Assembly (NCBI GenBank): GCA_025931335.1
Contig: JAICNG010000011.1
Coordinates: 1 to 57,443 of the forward strand
Direction: 5' to 3'
Length of the DNA stretch: 57,443 bases
Source: Gemmatimonadaceae bacterium
Lineage (GTDB): Bacteria > Gemmatimonadota > Gemmatimonadetes > Gemmatimonadales > Gemmatimonadaceae
This document shows, piece after piece, positions 1 through 8,800 of this stretch; position 1 is the stretch's first letter, and every line of letters starts with the position of its first letter. The notes beneath the pieces were generated by a model. It ran no database searches. It was not told the DNA's origin and saw only the letters and a program-made list of their open reading frames with translations. A program made the translations under genes and the position numbers.

Positions 1-972
1 GCGCTCCTGCTCATCGCCATCGATCAGCTTCCCGAAGTCGCGCGATGGATCCAGGAGAGTGGCGTCCGTGAGCGCGTCGCCGCACTCCACGTTGGCGGCG
101 CCGACATCGGCGGGCGGCTCGCGGAGATGGGCGAGGCGGCGGTGTCCTGGCTCTCGCGCCGAATGCTGAACGTGGCGGGCGGGGTGGTCCAGGCCACGAT
201 CAATCTCGTCATCGCGATGTTTGGCCTGTACTACCTGCTGCTCAGCGGCGACACGCTCTGGGGCCATGTGCGCTCGGCGATCCCGTTTTCCGCGGTGTCG
301 ACCGAGCATCTTCGCGAGCGATTCTGCAGCGTGACGCACGCCACGATCCTCGGCACGCTCTCGATCGCGGCGTTGCAGGGGGCGGTGGCCGGGCTGGCGT
401 TCTGGGTCGTCGGTCTGCCCCATCCGCTGGTGTGGGGCGTGCTCACCGCGTTCGGGGCCGTGGTGCCGATCATTGGAAGTGGGCTGGTCTGGATTCCGGG
501 GACGCTCCTCCTTCTCGCGACGCAGCGCTACGTCGACGCGCTCATGCTTGGCGCCATCGGCGCGATCGTCGTCGCCAACGTCGACAACGTCGCCCGCCCG
601 CTCATCTATCGGCGGGTGTCGCGCATTCATCCCATGATCACGCTTGTGGGGGCGTTTGCCGGCATCCGGTACTTCGGGGTGCTCGGCGTGTTGTTCGGGC
701 CACTCGGCCTCGCGTATTTCTTCGAGGTGCTCACGCTCTACCGCCGCGAATACGGGCGGGTCGCACCCCCCGCGGGAGGCACGTTAGGCACGGCGCCCGC
801 GCCGGTCGCGACGCAGCCGAATGAGCTGGCCGAGGACGGCTGGAAGGAGGGCGGCGGGCAGGACGAGGCTCCAGTCGGTGAGGGTCAACGGCACCACGCG
901 AAGGATCGCCGCGAGCGCCGGAACGTACACGGCCGCGAGCTGAAGCACGACGACGAGCGCCAGCGCGCCTAG
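1..972 (+). CDS. AI-2E family transporter, C-terminal part (5' end outside window)
   Basis: The frame is open from base 1, so the start lies upstream. The visible 323 residues match the C-terminal half of the AI-2E/PerM-like (former UPF0118) permeases: several hydrophobic segments and the conserved end region with GLPHPLVWGVLTAFGAVVP, VDNVARPLIYRR and GVLGVLFGPLGLAYFFEVL. The family is thought to export small signals or ions; the substrate here is unknown. The usual end would be shortly after the tyrosine/arginine-rich segment at about residues 244-250. Instead the frame continues for about 60 polar residues that lie antisense to the end of the P-type ATPase gene (189 bp overlap), so this tail may not be functional. 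Confidence 0.85.
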   Translation, partial: ALLLIAIDQLPEVARWIQESGVRERVAALHVGGADIGGRLAEMGEAAVSWLSRRMLNVAGGVVQATINLVIAMFGLYYLLLSGDTLWGHVRSAIPFSAVSTEHLRERFCSVTHATILGTLSIAALQGAVAGLAFWVVGLPHPLVWGVLTAFGAVVPIIGSGLVWIPGTLLLLATQRYVDALMLGAIGAIVVANVDNVARPLIYRRVSRIHPMITLVGAFAGIRYFGVLGVLFGPLGLAYFFEVLTLYRREYGRVAPPAGGTLGTAPAPVATQPNELAEDGWKEGGGQDEAPVGEGQRHHAKDRRERRNVHGRELKHDDERQRA

Positions 973-3477
973 CGCCCACGGGTTCGCCCCCGCGCGACGT
1001 GGACTGAGCACGGGGCTCGAGCTCCGCGCATTCCCAAGATGGAATGCCTGAGCGAGCGCCAGCGTCACGAAGGCGACCGTGATCGCGCGCTCCTGCGGCC
1101 CGCGCTCGAGGGCGACCATGAACGCCGCGAGCGTGGAGCCCGCGATCAACGTGGCGTAGAGCGCGATCTGCCCCAGAAACCCTCGTGACAGAATCGCTTC
1201 CTCGGGATCTCGAGGAGGGCGCCGCATCACCTCGCCCTCGCTCGGCTCGACCGCCAGCGAGAGCGCGGGAAAGGTGTCGGTGACCAGGTTGAGCCAGAGG
1301 ATCTGCAGCGGGAGCAGCGGAAGGGGCAGGCCCGTTAGGCCGGCTACGAGCAGGATGAGCACCTCGGCGAGATTGCACGAGAACAGGTAGAAGACGAACT
1401 TGCGGATGTTGTCGAAGATGACGCGTCCTTCCTCGATCGCGGCCGCCACAGTCGAAAAGCGATCGTCGGCCAATACGACATCCGCCGCCTCCTTGGCGAT
1501 GTCGGTTCCTCGCCGTCCCATCGCGACGCCGATGTCCGCCTTCTTGAGCGCCGCCGCGTCGTTCACGCCGTCACCGAGCATGGCGACGATGTCGCCGCGC
1601 TCCTGGAGCGCCTCGATGATGCGCAGCTTGTCCGAGGGGCTCACGCGGTTGAAGACACCGGTGTGCGCCAGCCGCTCGGTGAGGGTGGACTCGTCGAGCG
1701 TCGCCAGCTCTCGGCCGTCGAGGGCCCCTTCGTCCGAGTCGGTGAGACCGAGCTGCCGCGCGACCGCCACGGCCGTGAGACGCTGATCCCCCGTGATCAT
1801 CACCGTCCGCACCCCCGCCTGGCGGAACGATCGGATCGTGTCGGCCACGCCGGCCGCTGGAGGATCCGAGATGCCGATCAATCCGACGAAGGTGAGCTCT
1901 CGTACCGCCGGCTCCCCGACGTCACGAGCGGTGCCGCGCGCCACCGCGAGCACGCGCAACGCACGTGCAGCGAGCGCGCGATTGAGGTCGAGCAACAGCT
2001 GTCGCGCCGGTTCGTCCACCGCGTGCTCTCCGCTCGCCGTGAGCACGCGTGTGCTGCGCTCGATGATCCGTCCGGGGGCGCCTTTCACGTACATGACGAG
2101 CTCGTCACCCGTTGCGCGATGGAACGTCGCCATCCACTGCCGTTCGCTGGAGAACGGGATTGCGCCGACTTCGGGTCGCTCCCGTCGCAGGCTGTCGCGA
2201 TCGAGCCCGGCCTTCCGTGCCGCCACGAGCAACGCGACCTCCGTCGGGTCACCCACCGGGTGCCATCGGTCATCCTCGTGCACGAGGTCGGCGCGATTGG
2301 CGAGGGCGGCGATACGCAGTGCCTCGCCGAGCACCGCGTCCTCGCCCGCGCGGATCGTTCGCTCTGCGGCGCGAAACTCGCCAATCGGCTCGTACGTCGT
2401 GCCGGTGACCTCGATCTCTCGTCCGTCCACGACGACGACGCTCACCGTCATCTCGCCGGCGGTGAGCGTGCCGGTCTTGTCGGTGCACACGACCGTGGCG
2501 GACCCCAGAGTCTCGACCGCGGGCAGCCTGCGGATGAGCGCCTGGCGGCGCGCCATGCGGGACACACCGACCGCAAGCGTGATGGTCGCCACGGCCGGCA
2601 ATGCTTCCGGCACCGCCGCGATGGCGAGCGCGATCGCGGTCTGAAGGACCAGCGCCCACGGCGCACCTCGCCAGAGGCCGAGCAGCGCGACGATCGCCGC
2701 GACGAGCAGGGCGACCACCACCAGGCGGCGTCCCAGCGCGTCGAGCCGGTGCTCGAGCGGAGTTCGCTCGTCCTCGAGCGCGCTGGTGAGCGCCCCAATC
2801 CCGCCGACCTCCGTGTGCCGGCCGGTGGCGACGACAACCGCGCGCGCCGTTCCGGCCACGACGGCCGTCGCCTGGTAGAGCATGTTCGTGCGCTCGGCGA
2901 GCATCGTGTCATCGTCGAGCACGATGTCGGCGCGCTTCTCCACCGGCAGCGACTCGCCGGTGAGCGGTGCCTCACTCACGCGGACGTCGGTCGCATCGAT
3001 CAACCGTGCGTCCGCCGGCACCGACTGGCCGCTTTCGAGGAGGATGACATCACCCGGCACGAGCTCGCGCGCACTGATCTCGACCGTCGTTCCATCGCGC
3101 ACCACGACGGCGCGCGGAACCTCGAGGCCCCGGAGGGCATCCATCGCCCGGCGTGCCCGCAGCTCGGTGATGAAGCCCAGCGCCGCGTTGATCGCGAGCA
3201 CCGCGCCGATCGCGACGGCATCGGCGGCATCGCCTAACACGAGGGCGAGGCCGGCCGCGACGGCGAGAAGCAGGACGACGACGCTGCGGAACTGTGCGAA
3301 GAGAATCGACCACGCGGACGCGGGCGGGGTCACCTCGAGGCGGTTTGGCCCGTAGCGCTGAAGACGGCTCGCGGCTTCGTCCGCCGAGAGCCCGTCGCGG
3401 CTGGTGGCGAGCGCCGTGAGCGCGGCGTTCGCGTCGCGGGCATGCCAGACGATTCGCTTGTCCTCCTGATGCTCCAT
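784..3477 (-). CDS. P2A-type cation-transporting P-type ATPase (CtpF-like)
   Basis: This 897-residue protein has the full set of P-type ATPase motifs in order: an N-terminal cation-ATPase domain, the actuator loop TGES (about residues 173-176), PEALPA in M4, the phosphorylation site DKTGTLT with Asp333, the TGDQ loop, GDGVND in the hinge, and NLVTDTFPALSL in M6. The M4/M6 pattern fits Ca2+/Mn2+-type P2A pumps rather than heavy-metal P1B pumps; no CPC or heavy-metal domain is seen. Length and order resemble mycobacterial CtpF (about 900 aa), a DosR-regulated Ca2+ pump. Its stop codon sits inside a GCCTAACG octamer and overlaps the AI-2E gene tail. The next genes upstream on the same strand encode universal-stress proteins, as beside ctpF in mycobacteria. 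Ion specificity is inferred. Confidence 0.93.
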   Translation of the reverse strand: MEHQEDKRIVWHARDANAALTALATSRDGLSADEAASRLQRYGPNRLEVTPPASAWSILFAQFRSVVVLLLAVAAGLALVLGDAADAVAIGAVLAINAALGFITELRARRAMDALRGLEVPRAVVVRDGTTVEISARELVPGDVILLESGQSVPADARLIDATDVRVSEAPLTGESLPVEKRADIVLDDDTMLAERTNMLYQATAVVAGTARAVVVATGRHTEVGGIGALTSALEDERTPLEHRLDALGRRLVVVALLVAAIVALLGLWRGAPWALVLQTAIALAIAAVPEALPAVATITLAVGVSRMARRQALIRRLPAVETLGSATVVCTDKTGTLTAGEMTVSVVVVDGREIEVTGTTYEPIGEFRAAERTIRAGEDAVLGEALRIAALANRADLVHEDDRWHPVGDPTEVALLVAARKAGLDRDSLRRERPEVGAIPFSSERQWMATFHRATGDELVMYVKGAPGRIIERSTRVLTASGEHAVDEPARQLLLDLNRALAARALRVLAVARGTARDVGEPAVRELTFVGLIGISDPPAAGVADTIRSFRQAGVRTVMITGDQRLTAVAVARQLGLTDSDEGALDGRELATLDESTLTERLAHTGVFNRVSPSDKLRIIEALQERGDIVAMLGDGVNDAAALKKADIGVAMGRRGTDIAKEAADVVLADDRFSTVAAAIEEGRVIFDNIRKFVFYLFSCNLAEVLILLVAGLTGLPLPLLPLQILWLNLVTDTFPALSLAVEPSEGEVMRRPPRDPEEAILSRGFLGQIALYATLIAGSTLAAFMVALERGPQERAITVAFVTLALAQAFHLGNARSSSPVLSPRRAGANPWALGALALVVVLQLAAVYVPALAAILRVVPLTLTDWSLVLPAALLPAVLGQLIRLRRDRRGRRA

Positions 3478-3544
3478 CCCGTGGACGCCTTCGTTCGGCT
3501 TTCGAAGTTAGCCCGCTATCCCGTGCCGAACGAGGGCGCGGAGA

Positions 3545-4093
3545 TCAGACAGACCCAGGGCTCTCGCCCGCGTACGCGACCGCATGCGCTTCTGGCATCG
3601 GGGGGGTGGGGATGGTCGGACGATGAATCAAAACGGGAACCGTCGCGCCACGAAGCACTTTGTCCGCGACGCTCCCGACGAGCAGACGACCCGCGACACC
3701 GCGGCCATGCGTGGCGATGGCAATCAAATCCACTCCCTGGTCCGCGGCGTACTCGAGAATGGCGCGCGCCGGTTGATGATGGACCAGTGTCCGCGTCTCC
3801 ACCCTGAGCCCGCGCGACCGGAGTCGATGTGCCGTGTGCTGCAGGTACGCCTCCATCTGCACGCGCTCGGCCTCTGCCTCGGCGTGCACGACGTCGGCGA
3901 CCTTGGCAACCAGAACTTCGGTGACGAGCAGGGGGACCACCTTGAGCAGCCGGTACTCCGCGCCATGCCCGCCGAGCGCGACCGCCTGCTCAATGGCATC
4001 CTCCGCGAACGGTGAGCCATCGAGCGGGAGAAGGATTCGCGCGAAGGAGCGCGGGGGCTGCGCACGCGCCCCGGATCCGCCGGGCTGGATCAC
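3545..4093 (-). CDS. Universal stress protein (UspA family)
   Basis: This 182-residue single USP domain has the N-terminal ILLPLDGSPFAEDAI strand-loop and the ATP-binding-type C-terminal signature ATHGRG...GRLLVGSVADKV. The start is a GTG whose bases overlap the TGA of the upstream Usp gene (4 bp overlap, GTGA), so translation is probably coupled; there is no better in-frame ATG. It has a roughly 30-residue proline/alanine-rich C-terminal tail beyond the usual end. It lies downstream of the second Usp gene and upstream of the ATPase gene on the same strand, suggesting a usp-usp-ATPase unit. Its role is stress survival, presumably by binding ATP; the precise function is unknown. Confidence 0.9.
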   Translation of the reverse strand: MIQPGGSGARAQPPRSFARILLPLDGSPFAEDAIEQAVALGGHGAEYRLLKVVPLLVTEVLVAKVADVVHAEAEAERVQMEAYLQHTAHRLRSRGLRVETRTLVHHQPARAILEYAADQGVDLIAIATHGRGVAGRLLVGSVADKVLRGATVPVLIHRPTIPTPPMPEAHAVAYAGESPGSV

Positions 4094-4509
4094 CGCACTG
4101 GGACGGCCACGCGGCGCACCAGACCGTCGGCGACGCTCCCGAGCCAGAGGCGACTGAGTCCCCCACGCCCATGGGTGGTCATGACGACCAGGTCCACCCT
4201 GGTTCCGATGTGCTCGGCAAGTGTGGTGACGATCGGCCCCGCGACGAGAGTCGCCGTAACAGGCACGGATGTGCTGCGACGCGCCCAGTCGGCAATGGCA
4301 TCGACGTATCTCGATCGCTCCTCGCGGATCTCGTTGTCGAGACGCGAGTCCCGCGGCGGCGCGCCCTGCACGCGATACGCCGGCAGCACCTCATGCGCGA
4401 TCACCAGCTCGACTTGGGCGCTGTCGCGTGCTGCGATAGCGAGGGCGGTCGGGAGCGCCTCCTCGGCGAGCGTGGACCCATCGAGAGGGACGAGAATGGA
4501 TTTCAGCAT
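4090..4509 (-). CDS. Universal stress protein (UspA family)
   Basis: This 139-residue protein is of classic Usp length, with ILVPLDGSTLAEEALP at the N terminus and MTTHGRGGLSRLWLGSVAD as the nucleotide-binding signature (G-2X-G-9X-GS). I chose ATG at 4509 because a GGGAG sequence lies 8 bases upstream; a GTG three codons earlier would have no room for a ribosome-binding site. The gene overlaps the next Usp gene by 4 bp and follows the dodecin gene by about 47 bp. It belongs to the stress island of the first 16 kb. Confidence 0.92.
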   Translation of the reverse strand: MLKSILVPLDGSTLAEEALPTALAIAARDSAQVELVIAHEVLPAYRVQGAPPRDSRLDNEIREERSRYVDAIADWARRSTSVPVTATLVAGPIVTTLAEHIGTRVDLVVMTTHGRGGLSRLWLGSVADGLVRRVAVPVR

Positions 4510-4556
4510 GAAGGTCACTCCCCTCGCGAGGTTGTCGCCCCGCGTGGCATCAGGTC

Positions 4557-4769
4557 CTACTTCCGTTCCGTCAGGACGAAGGTCACCTTCGCCGTTATGC
4601 GGTATTTGGTGATTTTGTTGTTCTCGACGGTCGCCTTCATTCCGCCCACCCAGACCTCGGTGATGTTCTCGACCGTCTTTGCGGCTTCCGCGACCGCGTT
4701 CTTCACCGCATTGTCCCAGCTCGTATCGGACTCGGCGATGACTTCGATGACCTTCGCGATGCTGGACAT
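4557..4769 (-). CDS. Dodecin (flavin-binding/storage dodecamer)
   Basis: This 70-residue protein begins MSSIAKVIEVIAESDTSWD and contains ENITEVWVGGMKATVENN, the dodecin beta-alpha-beta-beta fold signature including the tryptophan used to stack riboflavin/FMN. Known dodecins are 65-75 aa and form hollow dodecamers that buffer flavins. An in-frame upstream extension of 18 codons is possible but does not resemble the family, so the start is set at the ATG at 4769. It stands before the two usp genes on the same strand and probably heads that unit. The roughly 150 bp upstream (4770-4918) hold no gene. Confidence 0.93.
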   Translation of the reverse strand: MSSIAKVIEVIAESDTSWDNAVKNAVAEAAKTVENITEVWVGGMKATVENNKITKYRITAKVTFVLTERK

Positions 4770-4918
4770 GGGTACCCGCCTGTGGCCATGTGTTTGAAAA
4801 AGGTGCGTCTGTGGGTGTACCAAGTTGATCGCCGGCGACGATCCCCGCCGTCAGTAAAGGCCTGAAATGTCCGTACGGGTTTGCTGAGCGACGGGTCCAT
4901 CGTTCACGGGTCGGTTCA

Positions 4919-5959
4919 CTATCGCCTGCCGTTGATCAGCACCAGGGCGAGCCCCAACACGTAGCCAACGAGTATCAGCGCGCTGCTCGGCTCCAGTAGC
5001 GAGAGCCGTCCACGCGCGCGATACACCAGTGCTGCCAGCGCGATCCCCATTAGCCCGATCGCGACCAGCGCCGAAATGGCGTGCGTCGCCGTGATCGTGC
5101 TGAAGACCGGGCCGGTTGGACTCACCGCGTCGAGCAACGGAAAGACGGCCATGTTGAACGCGTTGCTTCCGAAGAGGTTCCCGACCGCGAGGTCGTATGC
5201 GCGCATCCGAACGGCGGCGAGGCAGGTCACCAGCTCGGGCAGCGACGTGGAGAATCCCACCAGCCAGGTGCCGATGAATGTCGCCCCGAGTCCGGTCGCC
5301 TCCGCGATCCCCTGGGCCGACCGAGCAAAGGCGGGCGCGGCGACCACCAACACCACGGCGCCGCCGGCGAACATGACGAGCGCGCGCCTCAGCGAGGGCG
5401 TCGATGCCGGCTGCGGCGCCTCGCCGGGGGGCGCGGCTGGGGGCCCGCCTGACATCTCGATCGTTTCAGCCGTATGGCGAGCCAGCGCGCTGTGCCGGAA
5501 TACCACCCGCGATCCAGCGATGTACATCGCGAGCAGCAACCAGGACGACCCGCCCACTCCAAGCAGGCTGGGGCCCCCGCCAACGAGCACGCTCATGGCC
5601 GCGACCGCGGTGAGGACGATCGCCAGCGACGCGTAGAGTGCGTGATCCAGAGTGGCCCTCTGAAAAAGCTGCGTGCCGGCTGGGACGACCGTCACCACCG
5701 CCAGAATCACCATGTTGGCCATGCTGCTTCCGAACAGATCGCCCGCTGCCAGATCGGGCGCTCCGAGACGCACGGCGGAGATGTCGGTGACGATCTCGGG
5801 CAGCGACGTCGCGGCGGCGAGGAACACCGAGCCCACCCACACGCCACCCCATTTCGTGCGGGCGGCGATGACGTCGCCGGCGCGGGCCAGGAGCGTGCCC
5901 GCGCCGACGATCGCCAGCGCGCTGATCAAGACGGTGATTACGAGCGAGGTCATCGTCAT
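4919..5959 (-). CDS. Sodium/calcium exchanger (CaCA) family membrane protein
   Basis: This 346-residue integral membrane protein has two homologous halves of about five transmembrane segments. Both CaCA alpha-repeats are visible: TSLPEIVTDISAVRLGAPDL...GDLFGSSMANM in the first half and STSLPELVTCLAAVRMRAYDL...GNLFGSNAFNM in the second, with the conserved acidic residues that coordinate the cation. A variable Pro/Ala/Gly-rich cytoplasmic loop separates the halves. The start was placed at the ATG at 5959, immediately before the first hydrophobic helix; a long low-complexity in-frame extension upstream is not family-like. Next to the P-type ATPase gene, it suggests that this island controls cytosolic Ca2+ or a related cation. 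Confidence 0.9.
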   Translation of the reverse strand: MTMTSLVITVLISALAIVGAGTLLARAGDVIAARTKWGGVWVGSVFLAAATSLPEIVTDISAVRLGAPDLAAGDLFGSSMANMVILAVVTVVPAGTQLFQRATLDHALYASLAIVLTAVAAMSVLVGGGPSLLGVGGSSWLLLAMYIAGSRVVFRHSALARHTAETIEMSGGPPAAPPGEAPQPASTPSLRRALVMFAGGAVVLVVAAPAFARSAQGIAEATGLGATFIGTWLVGFSTSLPELVTCLAAVRMRAYDLAVGNLFGSNAFNMAVFPLLDAVSPTGPVFSTITATHAISALVAIGLMGIALAALVYRARGRLSLLEPSSALILVGYVLGLALVLINGRR

Positions 5960-6066
5960 GCCACTCGGGGAAACGGCAACAGCGCCTAACGGGTCAGCGA
6001 GGGCGGCGCCGAGGGGCGGTCGCGCGCGCAGGAATATCGAATCTAGTGGGGCCGTCGCCTCCTCGG

Positions 6067-6089
6067 CCCTGAGCACCCTGAGCACCCTT
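6067..6089. repeat. Family A unit repeat (GAGCACC), half element
   Basis: Two and a half direct copies of a CTGAGCACC unit lie between divergent genes. They match the units of the long hairpins at 7671-7760 and 25802-25900, but no complementary arm is present here. Confidence 0.5.
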
Positions 6090-6126
6090 CGCTGTCGGGG
6101 CCCCCCTGACGCGGACGGAGCGCTTC

Positions 6127-6137
6127 GCCGACAGACC
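6127..6137. promoter_or_regulatory. Possible half-site of the stress-island operator (GCCGACAGACC)
   Basis: This 11-mer occurs in inverted form at 14318-14328. Its CCGACAGAC core recurs at 11532-11540 and 16471-16479. It lies about 70 bp upstream of the tandem Usp gene start. Only a half-site is visible, so function is conjecture. Confidence 0.3.
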
Positions 6138-6204
6138 ATCGTGGTGCCGAAAAATAGGTTGAATCAGTGGCACGACCTCCATTCCAGCCCCGCCGGAGAA
6201 GCAC

Positions 6205-7119
6205 ATGATTCGCACCGTTCTCGTCCCGCTCGATCGCTCGCCCTTCGCGGAACAGGCGCTCCCCGCCGCCATCGCCATTGCCCGGCGCGCAAAGGCCGAG
6301 TTGTACATCCTCCACGTGCGCACGCTTACGCCACCCCTGGCGTTCCAGCACGTGGACTGGTGGAGCGATGCCCTGCTCCAGGAAGAAAAGGACTACCTCG
6401 ACAAGCTCGCGCAGCGTATCCGCGATGAGACAGGGGTGGAGCCGATCGTCGAGACTCGCGAAGGAAACGTCCCGGACATCATTCGCCGCCATGCGTCGAA
6501 CGTCGGCGCCGATCTCATCGTGATGACGACCCACGGACGCACCGGGCTGAGTCGCACCTGGCTGGGAAGCGTCGCGGACGCCGTCGTCAGGCAGGACTCG
6601 ACGCCGGTGCTGATGCTGCGCCCGGACGAGCATCCGGTCGCGCTCGACGAGCACCCGTTGTTCTCACACGTGCTCATCCCGCTCGACGGCTCGGCGGCGT
6701 CCGAAACCGTCCTCGAGGAGGCGGCGAGGCTCGGAAGCCTCGCGCACGCCCGCTACACGCTCGTCCGCGTCGTCGCGCCGGTACTCGTTCCGGTCCATCC
6801 GTACGCGTTCGCCGGGCCGGCGACCCGCCCCGATGACGACGCGACGGCGGCCGAGATGCGCGGGGCCACCGAGTACCTCGAGAAGCACGTGGCGGCGTTG
6901 GCCGAGACGGGTCTGCGCGTCGAGTCGAAAGTGCGCCTCGGTGAGCACCCCGCCCCGACCATCCTCGAGGTCGCGCGCGATGTGCAAGCGGACATGATCG
7001 CGATGTGCACGCACCGGCATGGGCCGGCGCGCTACGTCCTCGGGAGCGTCGCCGACAAGGTGCTGCGCGCCGGCGATCTGCCGATCCTGCTCATGCACCC
7101 GCGCCCCGGGCGCGGCTGA
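6205..7119 (+). CDS. Tandem-domain universal stress protein
   Basis: This 304-residue protein has two Usp domains. Domain 1 (about 1-145) begins MIRTVLVPLDRSPFAEQALP and carries MTTHGRTGLSRTWLGSVAD. Domain 2 (about 155-300) begins HVLIPLDGSAASETVLEEA and carries MCTHRHGPARYVLGSVADKV, in which the first glycine of the G-2X-G loop is replaced, so nucleotide binding may be weakened there. GGAGAAG lies just upstream of the ATG. Tandem Usp proteins of this size are common in dormancy regulons (for example mycobacterial Rv2623-type). It is transcribed divergently from the exchanger gene and is followed by the DUF302 gene. Confidence 0.93.
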   Translation: MIRTVLVPLDRSPFAEQALPAAIAIARRAKAELYILHVRTLTPPLAFQHVDWWSDALLQEEKDYLDKLAQRIRDETGVEPIVETREGNVPDIIRRHASNVGADLIVMTTHGRTGLSRTWLGSVADAVVRQDSTPVLMLRPDEHPVALDEHPLFSHVLIPLDGSAASETVLEEAARLGSLAHARYTLVRVVAPVLVPVHPYAFAGPATRPDDDATAAEMRGATEYLEKHVAALAETGLRVESKVRLGEHPAPTILEVARDVQADMIAMCTHRHGPARYVLGSVADKVLRAGDLPILLMHPRPGRG

Positions 7120-7257
7120 CGAGCCATGACGGCGACGCTCGCGGCGCGGACGGCGGAGTCGCCCGCGCCGCCGCCCGGCGCCATGGTCGAGATCCTGCGA
7201 GGCATCGCCGTGGTCCGGAGTCCGTGTGAAATCGAGAACGATTGCGAAGGAGGCGAC

Positions 7258-7671
7258 ATGACGACCCAGACATCCCGCTACGGGATTGGCACCACGCTCG
7301 ACCTCCCCTACGAGGCGGCTGTCGAGCGCACTCGGGAGGCGTTGGCGAAGGAGGGATTTGGCGTCCTCACGGAGATCGACGTGCGCGCCACGCTGAAGAA
7401 GAAGCTGGACGTGGAGACCCGCCCGTACATCATTCTCGGCGCGTGCAATCCATCGTTCGCGCACCAGGCGCTCGCCGCCGAGCGCGACATCGGACTCCTG
7501 CTCCCATGCAACGTCATCGTCTATGCGAGCGATGAGCCGGGAAAGAGCGTCGTGGCGGCGATGGATCCGGTGGAAGCGCTGTCGCTGACCGGCAACGACG
7601 AAGTCCGCCCGATCGCGGAGGAAGTGAAGGCGCGCCTCACGCGGGCGTTGGAGGCGTTGGAAAGAATCTGA
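7258..7671 (+). CDS. DUF302-family protein
   Basis: This 137-residue cytosolic protein matches the DUF302 fold: YGIGTTLDLPYEAAVERTREAL, KEGFGVLTEIDVRATLKKKL, YIILGACNPSFAHQAL and LLLPCNVIVYA. The start at 7258 is supported by an excellent GAAGGAGGCGAC ribosome-binding site; in-frame codons further upstream lack one. The family often sits near stress and redox genes, but its biochemical role is not known. Its TGA is the first base of the big hairpin that follows. Confidence 0.9.
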   Translation: MTTQTSRYGIGTTLDLPYEAAVERTREALAKEGFGVLTEIDVRATLKKKLDVETRPYIILGACNPSFAHQALAAERDIGLLLPCNVIVYASDEPGKSVVAAMDPVEALSLTGNDEVRPIAEEVKARLTRALEALERI

Positions 7672-7760
7672 GGTGCTCGAGGTGCTCAATGTGCTCGAGG
7701 TGCTCGAGGGAAGTGCAGCTCCCTCGAGCACCTCGAGCACATCGACTACCTCGAGCACCT
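7671..7760. repeat. Family A intergenic hairpin (41-nt arms)
   Basis: The left arm is 7671-7711 and the right arm 7720-7760, complementary over 41 nt with about 3 mismatches and an 8-nt loop. Both arms are built from nonamers of the type GAGGTGCTC / GAGCACCTC. The element fills the gap between the convergent DUF302 and BON stop codons almost to the base, as a bidirectional terminator would. Confidence 0.85.
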
Positions 7761-7764
7761 GCCG

Positions 7765-8418
7765 TCAGGCACCGATGAGGATCTTGTCCTCCACCATCGA
7801 GACGCCCGGCGCCGACCAGGCAGCACGCTCCGCATCGGTGCGCTCCGCCCACGAGCGAACCTTGCCGGTGAGCACCACCGTTCCGTCGTGCGCGTCGACC
7901 TTGATGTGCTTCGAGTCGAGCTCCGCGCTGCGACGAAACGCATTCTCGATCTTGTCGCGCACTTCCGTGACGGAGACGCGGGGGCGCACCGTGATCAGGT
8001 TGGTGATCCCCCGAACGCCGGTCAGGTACCGCACCGCACGCTCCGCCGCCGTCCGCTGGTACTGCCACTCGACGTTCCCCTCGAGCGTCATCCAGCCGTT
8101 CTCCACCCGCAGCTTCAGGGTCTCATCCGGCACTTCCGTATCCCACCGAATCGCCGCCAGGGCCGCATGGGCGATGTCGGTGTCGGTGCGCGTGCTCGTC
8201 AGCGGCGGCTTGACCACGATGTCTTCCGCGACCGCGCGCACGCCCTCCACGCGCTTCGCCGCCGCCTCGGCGGCGTACTTCTGCGCATAGGTGTCCACCT
8301 GGCCGCCCAGGGTGATGACGCCGTCCTTCGCCGCCACCCCGATCTCCGCACGGCCCACTCTCGGATCCCACTTCAACTCCTCGATCACGTCGAGTTGTAG
8401 CTGGCTGTCGGTTTTCAT
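7765..8418 (-). CDS. Triple BON-domain protein
   Basis: This 217-residue protein carries three BON domains of about 65-70 residues each, recognisable by repeats such as [38 protein letters not shown] and [22 protein letters not shown] domains bind phospholipid or other hydrophobic ligands and are typical of OsmY-like periplasmic proteins, but I see no clear signal peptide. The ATG at 8418 is preceded by GGAGGG. Multi-BON proteins commonly accompany Usp, Hsp20 and phosphoribosyltransferase genes in stress clusters, as here. It is last in the minus-strand run that begins with the erythromycin-esterase gene. Confidence 0.9.
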   Translation of the reverse strand: MKTDSQLQLDVIEELKWDPRVGRAEIGVAAKDGVITLGGQVDTYAQKYAAEAAAKRVEGVRAVAEDIVVKPPLTSTRTDTDIAHAALAAIRWDTEVPDETLKLRVENGWMTLEGNVEWQYQRTAAERAVRYLTGVRGITNLITVRPRVSVTEVRDKIENAFRRSAELDSKHIKVDAHDGTVVLTGKVRSWAERTDAERAAWSAPGVSMVEDKILIGA

Positions 8419-8500
8419 GGTTCCCTCCACGTTGGTCATCTGTGCCCCGACCAGCGCTCGTCGGTCGCACACTCAACACTCGCGATCACTCTCCCCGGCG

Positions 8501-8782
8501 TCAGTCAGGGGCGTGCTCCGCCGCGGTGAGCGAAACCCTGCCGTCCGGAGTTGGCGCCCTCGTCTGGCCGCGCAGGCCGAGCGCCGAGATCACGGCGATG
8601 CCGACGTACATGAAGAAGCCATACACGCACGCCGGATAGCCGAATACCGTGCCCGGCGCGCCGGGAGCAGGACACGCGACGGCCGATGCGCCGAACAACT
8701 CGCTGTATGTCAGCACTCCCGAGAACAGCGCGCCAAACACGCTCACTCCGAGTATCACCTGCAGCGCCCGCGTCGCGTTCAT
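8501..8782 (-). CDS. Small two-helix membrane protein with cysteine pair (VKOR-like fragment?)
   Basis: This 93-residue protein has two predicted transmembrane helices (about 7-28 and 50-68) flanking a loop with two cysteines, CPAPGAPG...GYPACVYGFFMY. The cysteine-bearing loop and GYPACVYG motif faintly recall vitamin-K-epoxide-reductase-type redox proteins, but it is far too short for a complete VKOR and lacks a CXXC active site, so function is unassigned. GGGAGG precedes the ATG. It sits 18 bp downstream of the alpha/beta hydrolase gene in the same operon-like run. Confidence 0.75.
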   Translation of the reverse strand: MNATRALQVILGVSVFGALFSGVLTYSELFGASAVACPAPGAPGTVFGYPACVYGFFMYVGIAVISALGLRGQTRAPTPDGRVSLTAAEHAPD

Positions 8783-8800
8783 CGTGTCCTCCCGAAATCG

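Noticed and set aside
1663-3237. A 524-codon plus frame opposite the P-type ATPase
   Set aside because: Shadow of the ATPase; composition is His/Arg/Gln-rich without any hydrophobic core.
7671-7760. CRISPR array candidate (regular repeats of GAGCACCTC)
   Set aside because: The unit is 9 bp without unique spacers, and the arrays are palindromic; no cas genes are present.
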